44,036 bases of DNA from Novosphingobium sp. PhB165 (GTDB lineage Bacteria; Pseudomonadota; Alphaproteobacteria; Sphingomonadales; Sphingomonadaceae). The notes under the pieces were generated by a model that worked only from the letters and a program-made list of their open reading frames with translations, had not been told where the DNA came from and did not search any database. A program made the translations under genes and the position numbers. The stretch is from positions 1 to 44,036 of the forward strand of contig NZ_SLVB01000017.1 in NCBI RefSeq assembly GCF_004341845.1, read 5' to 3'. Each line of letters opens with the position of its first letter. The first letter of the stretch is position 1. Positions 1-9,225 of the stretch are shown here, in pieces.

Positions 1-96
1 GCAACCCGCTACGACAAACTGGCCGAGAACTTCCTTGCCATGGTTCAACTCGCTTCAATACGGCTGTGGCTTCGCGTTTATGAGTCTACAGCCTAA
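1..96 (+). CDS. IS5-type transposase, C-terminal end (cut by window edge)
   Basis: The window opens inside a reading frame of 31 codons that ends at TAA 94-96. Its end, with RYDKLAENFLAMVQLAS and a final LWLRVYESTA, matches the usual C-terminus of IS5-family DDE transposases, which cut and join the ends of their insertion sequence. Only the last few percent of the protein is visible, so whether the element is intact cannot be judged. It lies directly before a gene on the opposite strand and may mark an insertion boundary. Confidence 0.75.
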   Translation, partial: ATRYDKLAENFLAMVQLASIRLWLRVYESTA

Positions 97-135
97 TCGA
101 GCCGGTTGTATTTGGGCCCTTGCCGTCGATTCACA

Positions 136-636
136 TCACTGAAGATCAGTTCGTTCTCCCGTTTTGGATAGCTCAGAGGAAAAGAGAGGCGAGCGGTCAA
201 TCCGTATGACCTTACCGTTCTCCAGCGTGAGCGTTTCGGTGAGATAATAGGCGCAGCAGTCGCCAGGGATGCCGCCGTGCAATCCGAAATTGCTGACACG
301 CTCTATCAGCATCACTTGTGGGCGAAACTTGCCATCCGTCGTTGTCGCGCCCTCATAAACGTTCACGACAGTAACGCTGAAAACCTTATTATCGAAAGCC
401 TCGTGTATTTCATGAAGCCAAGACTCACGGTTGAGAACCTCGTTCGCCTCCGCTTTATGTCCCACGAAATTGTCGGCCAGAACGTGATCGTAGCCAGCAA
501 AATCCTTACTCGTCATCGCTGCGATTATCGCTTGAACCGCATTGATCGTATCAGGCAACGGCGGCGGCGGTGGGACGGCGGCAGCCGGACAAGCGAATAC
601 TAAAATTGCCGCTGCCATGAGCCTGATTTTGGGCAT
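136..636 (-). CDS. Secreted SnoaL/NTF2-like protein
   Basis: 166 residues starting at the ATG at 636, chosen because a GGAGG lies 10 bases upstream and the protein then begins with a clean signal peptide (MPKIRLMAAAILVFACPAAA). The frame stays open for 57 more codons upstream, but those look non-coding. The mature part has the size and helix-first pattern of the SnoaL/NTF2-like fold (residues about 28-150, with FAGYDHVLADNFVGH and a later run of beta strands). Members are small enzymes or ligand-binding proteins with many substrates. No catalytic residue can be assigned, so the function is unknown. It is probably periplasmic and stands alone. Confidence 0.6.
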   Translation of the reverse strand: MPKIRLMAAAILVFACPAAAVPPPPPLPDTINAVQAIIAAMTSKDFAGYDHVLADNFVGHKAEANEVLNRESWLHEIHEAFDNKVFSVTVVNVYEGATTTDGKFRPQVMLIERVSNFGLHGGIPGDCCAYYLTETLTLENGKVIRIDRSPLFSSELSKTGERTDLQ

Positions 637-940
637 TCGATTTTGACCTCCAAATTGCAGTAACGCAATGGAGCATATGAAACGCGTCGCACCAACCTCA
701 GTAACGACAATTTGGTAGGAACGCGCCCACCCTAACTTACAGGGAGGTTCTTTCAGATTGGTTCGCAGGTTGAATCGCGGCGTGATCCGAGATCGGCCGT
801 TCAGCATGCCAGGGTGCCGGCAAGAAATGCCTGCATCCCACCTTTCGGACGTGCCGCCTCAAAATTCCGCGAGCTGCAGGTGTTGGGAAAGCTTGTGGCA
901 TCCGTAAGGACCGGCCCGGGCGCCAAAGCTGGTGGGCAAG
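637..940. other. Intergenic stretch, no gene seen
   Basis: About 300 bases upstream of the SnoaL-like gene and downstream of the DUF1254 gene. It must hold the SnoaL-like promoter. Short overlapping frames here have no start signal or recognisable protein pattern. Confidence 0.5.
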
Positions 941-2212
941 TTATGCCATTCGGATAAGCGGCGGCGGATAGAAAGTCCCGTCGGCAACACCGCCTTGTGG
1001 TCCATAAAAGCGAAATGTCAGACTCCAAGGCTTCCCCGCTCCCGTGGGCAACCAGTTGGCATTGGGGACTCCATCCGGCTTGGCAGGGCCGAAATATAAA
1101 GTGAGCGAACCGTCGCTGCTTTTAACAACGCCAGACTCCTTGTTGAGCAGATAGCGTTCGAGCGGATTGGGCAGCACGTGGCGAAACTGACGATCGACCG
1201 CAATTATCGACCAGAAGTACCGCGCGAATTTCTCCGGCAGCGCGTCCGCCGGAAACGTGAGCGAGTAGGTACCGCCGGCTTCCACCCAGCTCAGATTCTT
1301 GTCCAAGGCCCCGCGGTAATAGACTACCTCGTCCATTACGTTTGCCCAAATGCCACCATAGTTGACGGTCGTACGGGTCAACCAATCCGTGCCCCAGTGC
1401 CCGCAACAACTTTCCCGCGCCCACCCGTTTCGAATCCAGCCCCGCCCGATATAAGGCGCAGCGGCTGCAAAGTCCGCCTGCGCTTTCGTTCGAATTACCC
1501 GGTCGACTTCAGCCCGGCGTTCGGGATCGGCAATCTCACTCACGATGGCGCGAACTTTCGCCTGCATGTCGTCCAGTGGGCTGAGATCCTTTTCCTGCAT
1601 GGCAAGCTCGGCGGACTCGAACGCTTCGACGCCAGGTAAATGCGCCATGTCGAACATCACGGTACGGGGGATTTCAGGTGCCTGCGGGTTTCCCTGGATC
1701 TCGAATTTGAACTGGTGTTGCAGGGCTATGGCATCATCCCAGTTTGCCCCAAGTTCGACGCGAAGCAGCACGCGCATGGTTTTCGCCGGCACATCCACGC
1801 GCATGGCGCCGCTAGGGACTTCGACGTCGCTTCCCTGGAAGCAAATGGCGAACAGCCCATTCGGATGGTCGGGGTAGCAACGTTCGTTGAGGTTGGCCAG
1901 CGTTTCGCCCCATCCATTGATGAACTCCACTGTATAGTACCGGCCGGTGATCCTGGGCACGGTCACGAGCAGCGTGCTCGCTTCGTCGATCGTTACCCAT
2001 GCTTCGGAATAGGCGACGTCGAGGTTGGGGTTGGGCCAGTCGACCTGGCCCGGCTTGCGGTGGAGCAATTCGTTCCAGACAAACCCTTCCTCGTCAAAAT
2101 CGACTTGCTGCTGCCTGGTAATCAACAGCCGCCCGAGCAAATAGATATAGGCATCACCGACGGCCGAATCCGGTAGAAATTTTGAGGCTGGATTGGATTG
2201 CGCTGAGGCCAT
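941..2212 (-). CDS. DUF1254/DUF1214 domain protein
   Basis: 423 residues with the two-part build of this family. The N-terminal DUF1254 part covers about residues 30-150, with the WPNPNLDVAYSEAWVTID segment and an ITGRYYTVEFINGWGE strand pair. The C-terminal DUF1214 part covers about residues 300-420 and ends in the typical NWLPTGAGKPWSLTFRFYGP followed by DGTFYPPP. These proteins are widespread in proteobacteria and their biochemical role is not established. No signal peptide is visible, although many relatives have one. AGAGGA lies about 11 bases before the ATG at 2212. It is monocistronic here. Confidence 0.85.
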   Translation of the reverse strand: MASAQSNPASKFLPDSAVGDAYIYLLGRLLITRQQQVDFDEEGFVWNELLHRKPGQVDWPNPNLDVAYSEAWVTIDEASTLLVTVPRITGRYYTVEFINGWGETLANLNERCYPDHPNGLFAICFQGSDVEVPSGAMRVDVPAKTMRVLLRVELGANWDDAIALQHQFKFEIQGNPQAPEIPRTVMFDMAHLPGVEAFESAELAMQEKDLSPLDDMQAKVRAIVSEIADPERRAEVDRVIRTKAQADFAAAAPYIGRGWIRNGWARESCCGHWGTDWLTRTTVNYGGIWANVMDEVVYYRGALDKNLSWVEAGGTYSLTFPADALPEKFARYFWSIIAVDRQFRHVLPNPLERYLLNKESGVVKSSDGSLTLYFGPAKPDGVPNANWLPTGAGKPWSLTFRFYGPQGGVADGTFYPPPLIRMA

Positions 2213-2929
2213 GAGATTGCCATCCTCTTGAGAGACCGCCCTCGACGATCGGACGCATGACGTTCTGCGGGATCGAGGTCTGCATGGTCGAGTCTAGTTC
2301 GACAATGTAGCCGTGGCGATCAGGAGAAACCCGAGGTCGGCGCGGCTTCATTCCTAGGGCGGGGGTGTTGCTTCGCTGAAATGCGGCAAGCTCACAAATT
2401 GGGCGATTTGCCCCTTAAGACGCCGGAATCGCCTCAGCTTTCGGGGTTGGCGATGGTTGGGTCGAGTGGGAGTTAAGCCGACAGATCGGTCCGGCGGTCG
2501 GTAAATCCTTTCCCGGGCCCCGATATCAGAGACGATGACCGGTTTGCGTGCATATGCTTTTGCATACGTTATGCGGAACGCCGCTTGCAGCTGCCTTCTC
2601 TTTCGTCTCGGACATTTCCTTCCTGATGCTGGGCGTTGAATTGAAGCGGAGCGAACTGCACTCTGTCCGGTTCGGCGACGTGTTTTCCCAGTAGCGAAGA
2701 ACGATCGCTTGCCCTTACCGAAGCAAATCTTGTGATTGACTCGAATTCTCTATCAAATAAGTTGAGAATGCAACGGCCGCCCCGATGCGTGAGATGTTCT
2801 CACTGCCGGGCGAACAGCAAACGCCGGGACGACAGCGTCAGGCACTCCCCCTTCCCCTCCGATTAGCGCGGGCCCGCGTGGCACGCGGAGCGGTCCGCCT
2901 TCAGGTATCCAGACAAAAGGAGTGATTTC
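2213..2929. other. Intergenic region upstream of the peroxiredoxin operon
   Basis: About 700 bases between a minus-strand and a plus-strand gene, holding both promoters. A 46-codon frame from 2553 (MLLHTLCGTPLAAAFSFVSD at its start) could be a fragment of a membrane protein, but it has no ribosome site and I do not recognise it. The only clear signal is the inverted repeat at 2745-2769. Confidence 0.5.
2745..2769. promoter_or_regulatory. Inverted repeat ATTCTC-N13-GAGAAT, possible operator
   Basis: Perfect 6-base arms at 2745-2750 and 2764-2769 in an AT-rich island within GC-rich DNA, about 160 bases before the peroxiredoxin ATG. The regulator is unknown. Fur-like or Rrf2-like sites have a similar look, but no consensus fits well. 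Confidence 0.3.
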
Positions 2930-3583
2930 ATGTCCCTCAAGCTCTTCGATACAGTTCCCGATTTCTCGCAGGATTCGACCGAAGGCCGCATTGATTTTCA
3001 TGACTGGGCGGGTGCGGACTGGGTGGTGTTGTTCTCGCATCCCAAGGATTTTACGCCGGTCTGCACCACCGAACTGGGCACCGTTGCCCGTCTAAAACCC
3101 GAGTTTGACCGCCGCGGCGTCAAGGTTCTGGGTCTTTCGGTCGATCCGGTGGAGAGCCATCACGACTGGGCGCAAGACATTGCGCAAACGCAGGGCACCG
3201 CGCTCAACTTTCCGCTGATCGCCGATCATGATCGCAAGGTTTCCACCCTGCTCGACCTGATCCATCCGGGCGCCTCCGACACGACCACGGTGCGCACCGT
3301 GCTGGTGATCGATCCGGCGAAGAAGCTGCGCCTGACGCTGACCTATCCCGCGTCCACCGGCCGCAATTTCGAGGAAATCCTGCGGACGATCGACAGCCTT
3401 CAACTGACCGACCGCCATAAGGTGGCGACGCCCGCCGACTGGCGGCAGGGCGAGGACGTGATCATCGTCCCCTCTCTGGACGATGCCGCGGCGGCGGCAA
3501 TTTTTCCGCAGGGTTGGACGACCGTGAAGCCGTACCTGCGGCTCGTCCCCCAGCCGGAAACCGAAACGGCACCCGAGGCCTGA
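2930..3583 (+). CDS. 1-Cys peroxiredoxin (Prx6 type)
   Basis: 217-residue thiol peroxidase that reduces hydrogen peroxide and organic hydroperoxides in the cytoplasm. The peroxidatic cysteine is Cys45 in SHPKDFTPVCTTELG. It is the only cysteine in the protein, so there is no resolving cysteine, and the length matches the Prx6/1-Cys branch with its C-terminal extension (about residues 160-215). The conserved arginine is in TTVRTVLVIDP (about residue 124). A good ribosome site (AAAGGAGTG) precedes the ATG. It is first in a three-gene operon, 27 bases before a glutathione transferase of the disulfide-reductase type. A glutathione-linked partner is reasonable because 1-Cys enzymes need an external thiol. 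The related LsfA of Pseudomonas is induced by sulfate starvation, so a sulfur role is possible. Confidence 0.92.
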   Translation: MSLKLFDTVPDFSQDSTEGRIDFHDWAGADWVVLFSHPKDFTPVCTTELGTVARLKPEFDRRGVKVLGLSVDPVESHHDWAQDIAQTQGTALNFPLIADHDRKVSTLLDLIHPGASDTTTVRTVLVIDPAKKLRLTLTYPASTGRNFEEILRTIDSLQLTDRHKVATPADWRQGEDVIIVPSLDDAAAAAIFPQGWTTVKPYLRLVPQPETETAPEA

Positions 3584-3610
3584 TCTCTCAGCTACGAAAG
3601 GGTCGGTACG

Positions 3611-4336
3611 ATGATCGATCTCTATTACTGGACCACGCCGAACGGTCACAAGATCACGATCTTTCTGGAAGAGACCGGGCTGCCCTATCGCATTACCCCG
3701 GTGAATATCGGCAAGGGTGAGCAGTTCCTGCCCTATTTCCTGGCAATCGCGCCGAACAACCGCATCCCCGCGATCGTCGATGACGATCCCGTCGATGGCG
3801 GCCCGCCGCTGGCCGTTTTCGAATCCGGCGCGATCCTCCAATACTTGGCGGAGAAGACCGGAGAATTCCTCTCCACCAACCCACGCGAGCGTAGCGAGGC
3901 GGTGCAATGGACGTTCTGGCAGATGGGCGGTCTTGGGCCGATGGCTGGTCAGAACAACCATTTCCGCTACGCCGCGCCGGAGCAGATTCCCTACGCAATC
4001 GAGCGCTACACGCGCGAGACGAACCGCCTGTTCGGCGTACTCGACAAGCGGCTGGCGGACCGCCCGTTCCTGGCCGGCTACGACTATTCGATCGCGGACA
4101 TGGCTAGCTATCCGTGGATCGTGCCGTGGCAACGCCTTGGCCAATCGCTGGACGATTTTCCGAACCTGCAGCGCTGGTTCGAAGCGATCGCGCTCCGCCC
4201 CGCAACGCAGCGAGCCTACGATCTGGTCGCCGAGGTAAATCCCGATTCCGGAGCCCCGCTCAGCGAAAAAGCCCGCCGGATCCTGTTCGGCCAGACGGCA
4301 GACAGCGTGACGCCCGCCGACGCCGCATCTCCATAG
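3611..4336 (+). CDS. Nu-class glutathione S-transferase (YfcG/YghU-like)
   Basis: 241 residues. The thioredoxin-like N-terminal domain (residues 1-85) has the TTPNGHKITIFLEE motif, where Thr and Asn rather than Tyr or Ser act on glutathione. It also has PNNRIPAI and the FESGAILQYLAEKTG glutathione-binding segment. The all-helical C-terminal domain (about 90-215) contains the GQNNHF and DYSIADMASYPW motifs of the Nu class. Enzymes of this class, such as E. coli YfcG, have low transferase activity but reduce disulfides with glutathione. It sits between the 1-Cys peroxiredoxin and a TonB receptor, all on one strand with short gaps, so it may recycle the peroxiredoxin or process an imported thiol compound. 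Confidence 0.88.
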   Translation: MIDLYYWTTPNGHKITIFLEETGLPYRITPVNIGKGEQFLPYFLAIAPNNRIPAIVDDDPVDGGPPLAVFESGAILQYLAEKTGEFLSTNPRERSEAVQWTFWQMGGLGPMAGQNNHFRYAAPEQIPYAIERYTRETNRLFGVLDKRLADRPFLAGYDYSIADMASYPWIVPWQRLGQSLDDFPNLQRWFEAIALRPATQRAYDLVAEVNPDSGAPLSEKARRILFGQTADSVTPADAASP

Positions 4337-4411
4337 CAATCTCCAAACAGGACAACACGCAAAGTCGCCATGCTGAGGGCAGCGCGACGATAACAATCTC
4401 TCACAGGGAGC

Positions 4412-6811
4412 ATGAACTTGAAACGTACCGTCAGCATTCTGGCGGCGAGCACTGCGCTCGTCGCCATCCAGGCTCCGGCCTGGGCACAATCCCCCGATGA
4501 AGCGCCTGCCAACCAAAGCGCGCAAACGCCGCAATCCGAAATCGTCATCACCGGCACGCGTACACAAGGCCGCTCGCGCCTCGATTCTGCCTCGCCCATC
4601 GATGTCCTGAGCGGCATCAGCCTGCGCAGGCAGGGCACCACCGAACTGGGCGCAGCACTGGCGGCAATCGCCCCGTCCATCGACTTTCCCCGCCCCTCGG
4701 CCGTGGACGGCACCGACGCCATTCGCCCGGCAACGTTGCGCGGCCTTTCGCCCGACGCGACGCTGGTTCTGATCAACGGAGTGCGCGGCCACACGGCGGC
4801 CCTCCTCAACACCAATGGCTCTATCGGGCGCGGCTCGGCAGCAGTCGACCTCAATACAATTCCCACCGTCGCGCTGGAAACTGTCGAAGTCCTGCGTGAC
4901 GGCGCTTCCGCCCAATACGGTTCCGACGCCATTGCCGGTGTCATCAACCTGCGTCTGCGGCAGGCGCGATCGGGCGGCGGCGCCAGCGTGACTTACGGCA
5001 TCTACGACACCGACATCGACACGGCGCGCGGCAGTCGCAGCGTCACCGGCGAACGCGCGATCACCGCGTCGGCGTGGCAGGGCATGGGCTTTGGCGAAGA
5101 CGGATACCTCACGCTCTCCGGAGAATACGTGAACCGCGATCCCACCAACCGGGCCGACTTCGATCCGCGCGTTACGCCCAGCCGCGTCACCGGGCGCTTT
5201 GGCGATCCGGCCGTCGAACAATACAGCCTCTGGGCCAATGCCGGCAGCTCGATCGGCGATAACTGGAAACTCTACGGCTGGTTCGGCTACCAGCACCGTG
5301 AGAGCGAAAGCGCGGCCTTCCCCCGCCTTGCCAGTGCGGCCACGGCTGTTTCGGGGATCTATCCCGACGGCTTCCTGCCGCTCATCAACACCCGCTCGAA
5401 AGATCTCAACTCGGCGCTGGGGCTGAAGGGCGATCTGGGCGGCTGGAACGTCGACGTCAACGTCAGCTACGGGCGCAACCGGATCGATTTCAGCACGCTC
5501 AATTCCGCCAACTACAGCTATGGCAATGCATCTCAGACCGATTTCTACGACGGCGCGCTGATTTACGATCAACTCGTCGGCGGCGTGGACGTCTCACGCA
5601 AGTTCGACGTTTTCCAGTCGCTGAACGTGGCCTTCGGCGTCGAAGCGCGGCGGGAAGGCTTCGAGATCAAGGCAGGCGAACCCAGCTCCTACAACTATGC
5701 CGACAATCCGGCCGCCGGCGCGGCACCTGGTGCGCAGGGCTTCCTCGGCTTTGCGCCGCTCAATGCGGTGGACAGGCATCGCGGCAACCAGAGCATCTAC
5801 CTCGATCTCGAAGCCCAAGTGACCGACAAGCTGCTGGTCGGCCTTGCTGGACGCGGCGAGCACTATTCGGACTTCGGCTCGACGGGGACCGGCAAGCTCT
5901 CGCTACGCTATGATTTCAGCCCCGCTTTCGCCATTCGCGGCACCGCTTCCACTGGGTTTCGCGCGCCTTCACTCCAGCAGCAGTACTTCACCTCGGTTTC
6001 CTCGGTGGTGCAGAACGGCATACCGATCCTGACCGGCACATATCCTTCCACCAGCGATGTCGCGGTTGCGCTGGGCGGCAAGGAACTCCAGCCCGAGAAA
6101 TCGACCAACCTCTCGGCGGGATTCGTGGTGCGCAGCGGCGGTTTCGACCTGACCGTCGATGGCTACCGCATCCACATTCGCGACCAGCTGGGCCTGTCGG
6201 AAAACATCCAGGCCAGCTTCAGCCCGCAAGTCGCCCAACTGCTGGCACCCTTCAACGTCTCGGCCGCGCGGTTCTTCATCAATGGCCTCGCCTCGACCGC
6301 AAAGGGCATCGATGCGGTGGCGCACTACCGCCTGCACGCGGGCGAGCATACGTTCGATCTCACATTGGCCGGCAACGTCAACGATGTGAAGGTAACCAAG
6401 GTGCCCACCTCCACATCGGTGCTGGACCCAGCGCCCACTCTCTTCGCCCGCAGCCGCATCCTCACCATCGAGGAGGGCACGCCGAGCGAGAAGGTAGCGG
6501 GTACTGTTGACTGGTCGCACGGCGCACTGGGTGCCACGTTGCGGGCGACCTATTACGGCGACGTGCTCCAGCCCGGTACCACCGCTTCGGCGGATTACCG
6601 TACTGGATCGCACACGATCACCGACCTCGAACTGCGTTATCAGCCCGCCAAGGGCGCGCAATTGGCGATCGGCGCCAGCAACCTGTTCGACGTCTATCCG
6701 CGCGAAGTTCCCGCCGCGCTCAACACCACCGGCGTTGTCGGCTTCCCCTACTATTCGCCCTTCGGCTTCAACGGCCGCTACCTCTACGTGCGCGCTGGTT
6801 TGAACTGGTAA
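4412..6811 (+). CDS. TonB-dependent outer-membrane receptor
   Basis: 799 residues. The signal peptide ends at about Ala25 (ALVAIQAPAWAQS). A plug domain follows at about residues 45-175, with SEIVITGTRTQ as a TonB-box-like start, ATLRGLSPDATLVLINGVRG in the middle and DGASAQYGSDAIAGVINL at its end. A 22-strand barrel fills the rest and finishes in the aromatic residue Trp (YLYVRAGLNW). It takes up a scarce compound across the outer membrane using TonB energy. The substrate is unknown. GGGAG lies close before the ATG. It lies 75 bases after the GST gene and is probably co-transcribed with it. No extra signalling domain is present at the N-terminus. Confidence 0.93.
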   Translation: MNLKRTVSILAASTALVAIQAPAWAQSPDEAPANQSAQTPQSEIVITGTRTQGRSRLDSASPIDVLSGISLRRQGTTELGAALAAIAPSIDFPRPSAVDGTDAIRPATLRGLSPDATLVLINGVRGHTAALLNTNGSIGRGSAAVDLNTIPTVALETVEVLRDGASAQYGSDAIAGVINLRLRQARSGGGASVTYGIYDTDIDTARGSRSVTGERAITASAWQGMGFGEDGYLTLSGEYVNRDPTNRADFDPRVTPSRVTGRFGDPAVEQYSLWANAGSSIGDNWKLYGWFGYQHRESESAAFPRLASAATAVSGIYPDGFLPLINTRSKDLNSALGLKGDLGGWNVDVNVSYGRNRIDFSTLNSANYSYGNASQTDFYDGALIYDQLVGGVDVSRKFDVFQSLNVAFGVEARREGFEIKAGEPSSYNYADNPAAGAAPGAQGFLGFAPLNAVDRHRGNQSIYLDLEAQVTDKLLVGLAGRGEHYSDFGSTGTGKLSLRYDFSPAFAIRGTASTGFRAPSLQQQYFTSVSSVVQNGIPILTGTYPSTSDVAVALGGKELQPEKSTNLSAGFVVRSGGFDLTVDGYRIHIRDQLGLSENIQASFSPQVAQLLAPFNVSAARFFINGLASTAKGIDAVAHYRLHAGEHTFDLTLAGNVNDVKVTKVPTSTSVLDPAPTLFARSRILTIEEGTPSEKVAGTVDWSHGALGATLRATYYGDVLQPGTTASADYRTGSHTITDLELRYQPAKGAQLAIGASNLFDVYPREVPAALNTTGVVGFPYYSPFGFNGRYLYVRAGLNW

Positions 6812-6819
6812 TCGTTCCG

Positions 6820-6853
6820 GTCGCGAGAGGCGCAGGCGCCCGCCTCTCGCGAC
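6820..6853 (+). terminator. Hairpin after the TBDR operon
   Basis: Perfect 13-base stem (GTCGCGAGAGGCG and its complement) with an 8-base loop, starting 9 bases after the TBDR stop. No T-run follows, so it may act as a weak terminator or as a 3' end protector. Confidence 0.5.
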
Positions 6854-7585
6854 AGAAAGGCAGCTTGTAAGGCACAACTGGCCGTGAAGAAACTGACAGG
6901 TCCTGCGCATCCGCTTTGAAACAGCCGCCATTCGTTGACCGCCACCGCTCGGGCTTTCCGAAGGGCTGACGACGCCTCTGCTAAGTCATTTGTCGGTTAA
7001 GGCAGCCCAAAGCTATAACAGCCTGTTTTTGGCATTGGCAGCGACAACTAACATTCAGCCCTGAAGACGACAGTGAGCTAGGAATAGCTGATAGGCTGAT
7101 ATCGCCAGGTAGTGTCACGATGCTGCTAACGGGCTGGTGCGATGAGGACAAACGCTCGCGTTGCTCCGCGCTAATCGCACCCGTTCGTTATGCGCGTTTA
7201 GAATGCAAACCCAGCTCCCACCTGCCAGGTTTTCAGAAGAATTGTTTCGTTTCTCCTTGCTTCGATCGCGAATGGCTCCGCGCGAAGGACGATTTCACCA
7301 CTTGTCAATCGCGGGACGTTCATTGTCGCTACGCCTGCTAAAGGCGGCTTATGACTGGTGGTCTTGACCGCCCTTACGACGTGGATGTTGGGTATCGATG
7401 CCGAATAGCAAACCGTGGCCGCAAGCTCTCTACGGCCACGGCGCTGCTTCGAAAAACTGTCACTGGTCGTGTGGGAATCAGGGGCCGATCTATCCAGAAG
7501 TGCACAATCAAAATTTGTCGCCATGCGATCTCTGTTCGAGCGCGAGATTGCCGTCGACCATCCTGCTTTCAACGATGTGTGGCAG
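6854..7585. other. Gene-poor gap, possible protein remnant on the minus strand
   Basis: About 730 bases between convergent genes. A minus-strand frame at 7198-7572 ends with TSGEIVLRAEPFAIEARR and a final TWQVGAGFAF. This reads like the tail of a real protein, but there is no ribosome site and the N-terminal half looks random. I do not recognise it and treat it as a possible remnant. Confidence 0.3.
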
Positions 7586-8917
7586 TTATGCGCCCGTTTC
7601 GGACTGGCTACGTATGGTAAGATTCTTCCGGACGTCTATCAGTTCGCGATGGGCCATCAGGGCAGACACGCCATATAGGCCGCATGTTGCCACCGCGTGG
7701 GCAAGCGCCGCTCCGGTAGCGCCAAGGCACGGTACCAGCAGCAACAGCAACAGAAACTGGCCAAAACCCGCCGCCGTCACGATGACGTATGTCACGCGGT
7801 TGCGCTTGCGCGCCTTCAGGTACGTCGGCGCCAGCGAGAGGATGACGCTGAACGCCGTCGACACGGCAAGGATCCTGAAGGCATTCGCGCCCTCCCTGGC
7901 AAAGATCGCGCCGTAAGGGCTCAGAATTCGCTCCGGATACGCGAGGGCCGCGCAGATGAACACCCCTACGAGCGGACCAAGCATGAGGATGCGCTGTCGG
8001 CGCGCGCGGTTCAGCCCGTCGAAATCGCGGCGGTTGAGGCGTAGCGCCAACTCGCGGCCATAGGCTCGGTTGGTCGCCGCCGCGAGGATGGACGCCAAAG
8101 CCGCCGTTCCCGCCGCTGCCGCATAGGCACCCACGGCAACAGCCGAAGGCTGAAGCAGGTCGAGCGCAATTACGCCGCTCTGCCCCAGCAGCGCCAGCGC
8201 CAGTCGGTAGACCAGAAATGGTCGCGCCCCGGCGCGCCAGACCTCCGGTTCCGCGATCGGCGTGACCCGTCGCAATGCTCCTGGCGCGGCCCGGCCAATG
8301 GCGCGCACCATGAGGGCAAGCGCGATTGCCCAAGAAACGCCCCAGCATGCCACCGCGACCGTGCCGCCAATCGGAACCCTAAGAAGCACCAACGCGGAAA
8401 TCAGGGCGAGCGTAAGCCCCGGCACGAACAACTTGAAGATCGTCAGCGCCCGAACCGGCCTCCCCATGGCACTAAGCACCTCGACGGCATAGTGCATCGA
8501 TGCGCCTGCGGGCAGGGACAGGCCGGTCGCGATCAAGGCAAGGCGAACCGCATCGCCGGAATTGCGAAACCAGCCGCTCCACAGGGCAAGCAGTACCCCG
8601 GTGACTATCGCGGTCAGGATGGTGCGCCGCGCGCCGAAGCGCACGAAGCCCTTCGCAAGGCCCCATTCGCCGCGCTCCAGCAGGACCGGAAGCTGTACCA
8701 GCGTATATTTTTCGGTCCCGCGCGCAGCGAAGGTCGCGAGCAGGACGAACGCCGCGGAGGCGACGACATAGGCCTCAAACTCCTGAAAGCTGAGCCGTCG
8801 TGCTAGCAGGACGGAAAGTCCGTAGCCGATCGCCTGTCCCGCAACGGCAACTGCGATCAGTGGGGTCAACCTCGTGCGTGCCTCAAGCGTCTCGCTCACG
8901 ATAATTCCCGTAATCAT
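7586..8917 (-). CDS. Polysaccharide/lipid-linked oligosaccharide flippase-like membrane protein
   Basis: About 443 residues from the ATG at 8917, with 12 or more hydrophobic segments from about residue 14 on (for example LTPLIAVAVAGQAIGYGLSV and LAVSTAFSVILSLAPTYL). The YLKARKRNR loop before the last helix pair is typical of the MATE/Wzx polysaccharide transporter group, which moves undecaprenyl-linked sugar units across the inner membrane. The frame is open for 61 more codons upstream, but those residues are polar and unlike the family. A GTG at 8899 with GGGA upstream is another possible start. No glycosyltransferases lie beside it, which is unusual for a Wzx gene, so its polymer cannot be named. 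Confidence 0.65.
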   Translation of the reverse strand: MITGIIVSETLEARTRLTPLIAVAVAGQAIGYGLSVLLARRLSFQEFEAYVVASAAFVLLATFAARGTEKYTLVQLPVLLERGEWGLAKGFVRFGARRTILTAIVTGVLLALWSGWFRNSGDAVRLALIATGLSLPAGASMHYAVEVLSAMGRPVRALTIFKLFVPGLTLALISALVLLRVPIGGTVAVACWGVSWAIALALMVRAIGRAAPGALRRVTPIAEPEVWRAGARPFLVYRLALALLGQSGVIALDLLQPSAVAVGAYAAAAGTAALASILAAATNRAYGRELALRLNRRDFDGLNRARRQRILMLGPLVGVFICAALAYPERILSPYGAIFAREGANAFRILAVSTAFSVILSLAPTYLKARKRNRVTYVIVTAAGFGQFLLLLLLVPCLGATGAALAHAVATCGLYGVSALMAHRELIDVRKNLTIRSQSETGA

Positions 8918-9225
8918 TGGACGATTTTCAATCGCCGATTTTCGACTCGGATATCCTTTTGACGCGTGTTCCCTGGACCAATTGGTGCGCGTTTTCCTGC
9001 CCATTTGCGTCGGCGTTTGGCTTCGCTCGGCAGACATTCCGCAGGCAAAAATTTCCAAAAATCTTTCACAACAAAAGGTTATGACATTGAGGGCCACCAT
9101 CCAATTAGCTTGTAGAGTGCATTAGTAGTCACTTGACGATTTATTCGAATGTGTTCAAATTGATCAACAACGACCTCAAATGCCTTTAACCACAAATACT
9201 TGGCTTGTGCTTGAGGAGGTTAATC
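8918..9225. other. Divergent promoter region
   Basis: About 300 bases between the flippase and the CoA transferase gene. It is AT-richer than its surroundings, especially 9050-9200, as expected for two divergent promoters. I see no strong dyad. Confidence 0.4.

Noticed and set aside
3092..5572. Very long minus-strand open frame (826 codons)
   Set aside because: It is the shadow of the peroxiredoxin, GST and TBDR genes on the other strand. It is Arg/Ala/Gly-rich without any domain, caused by high GC at third positions.
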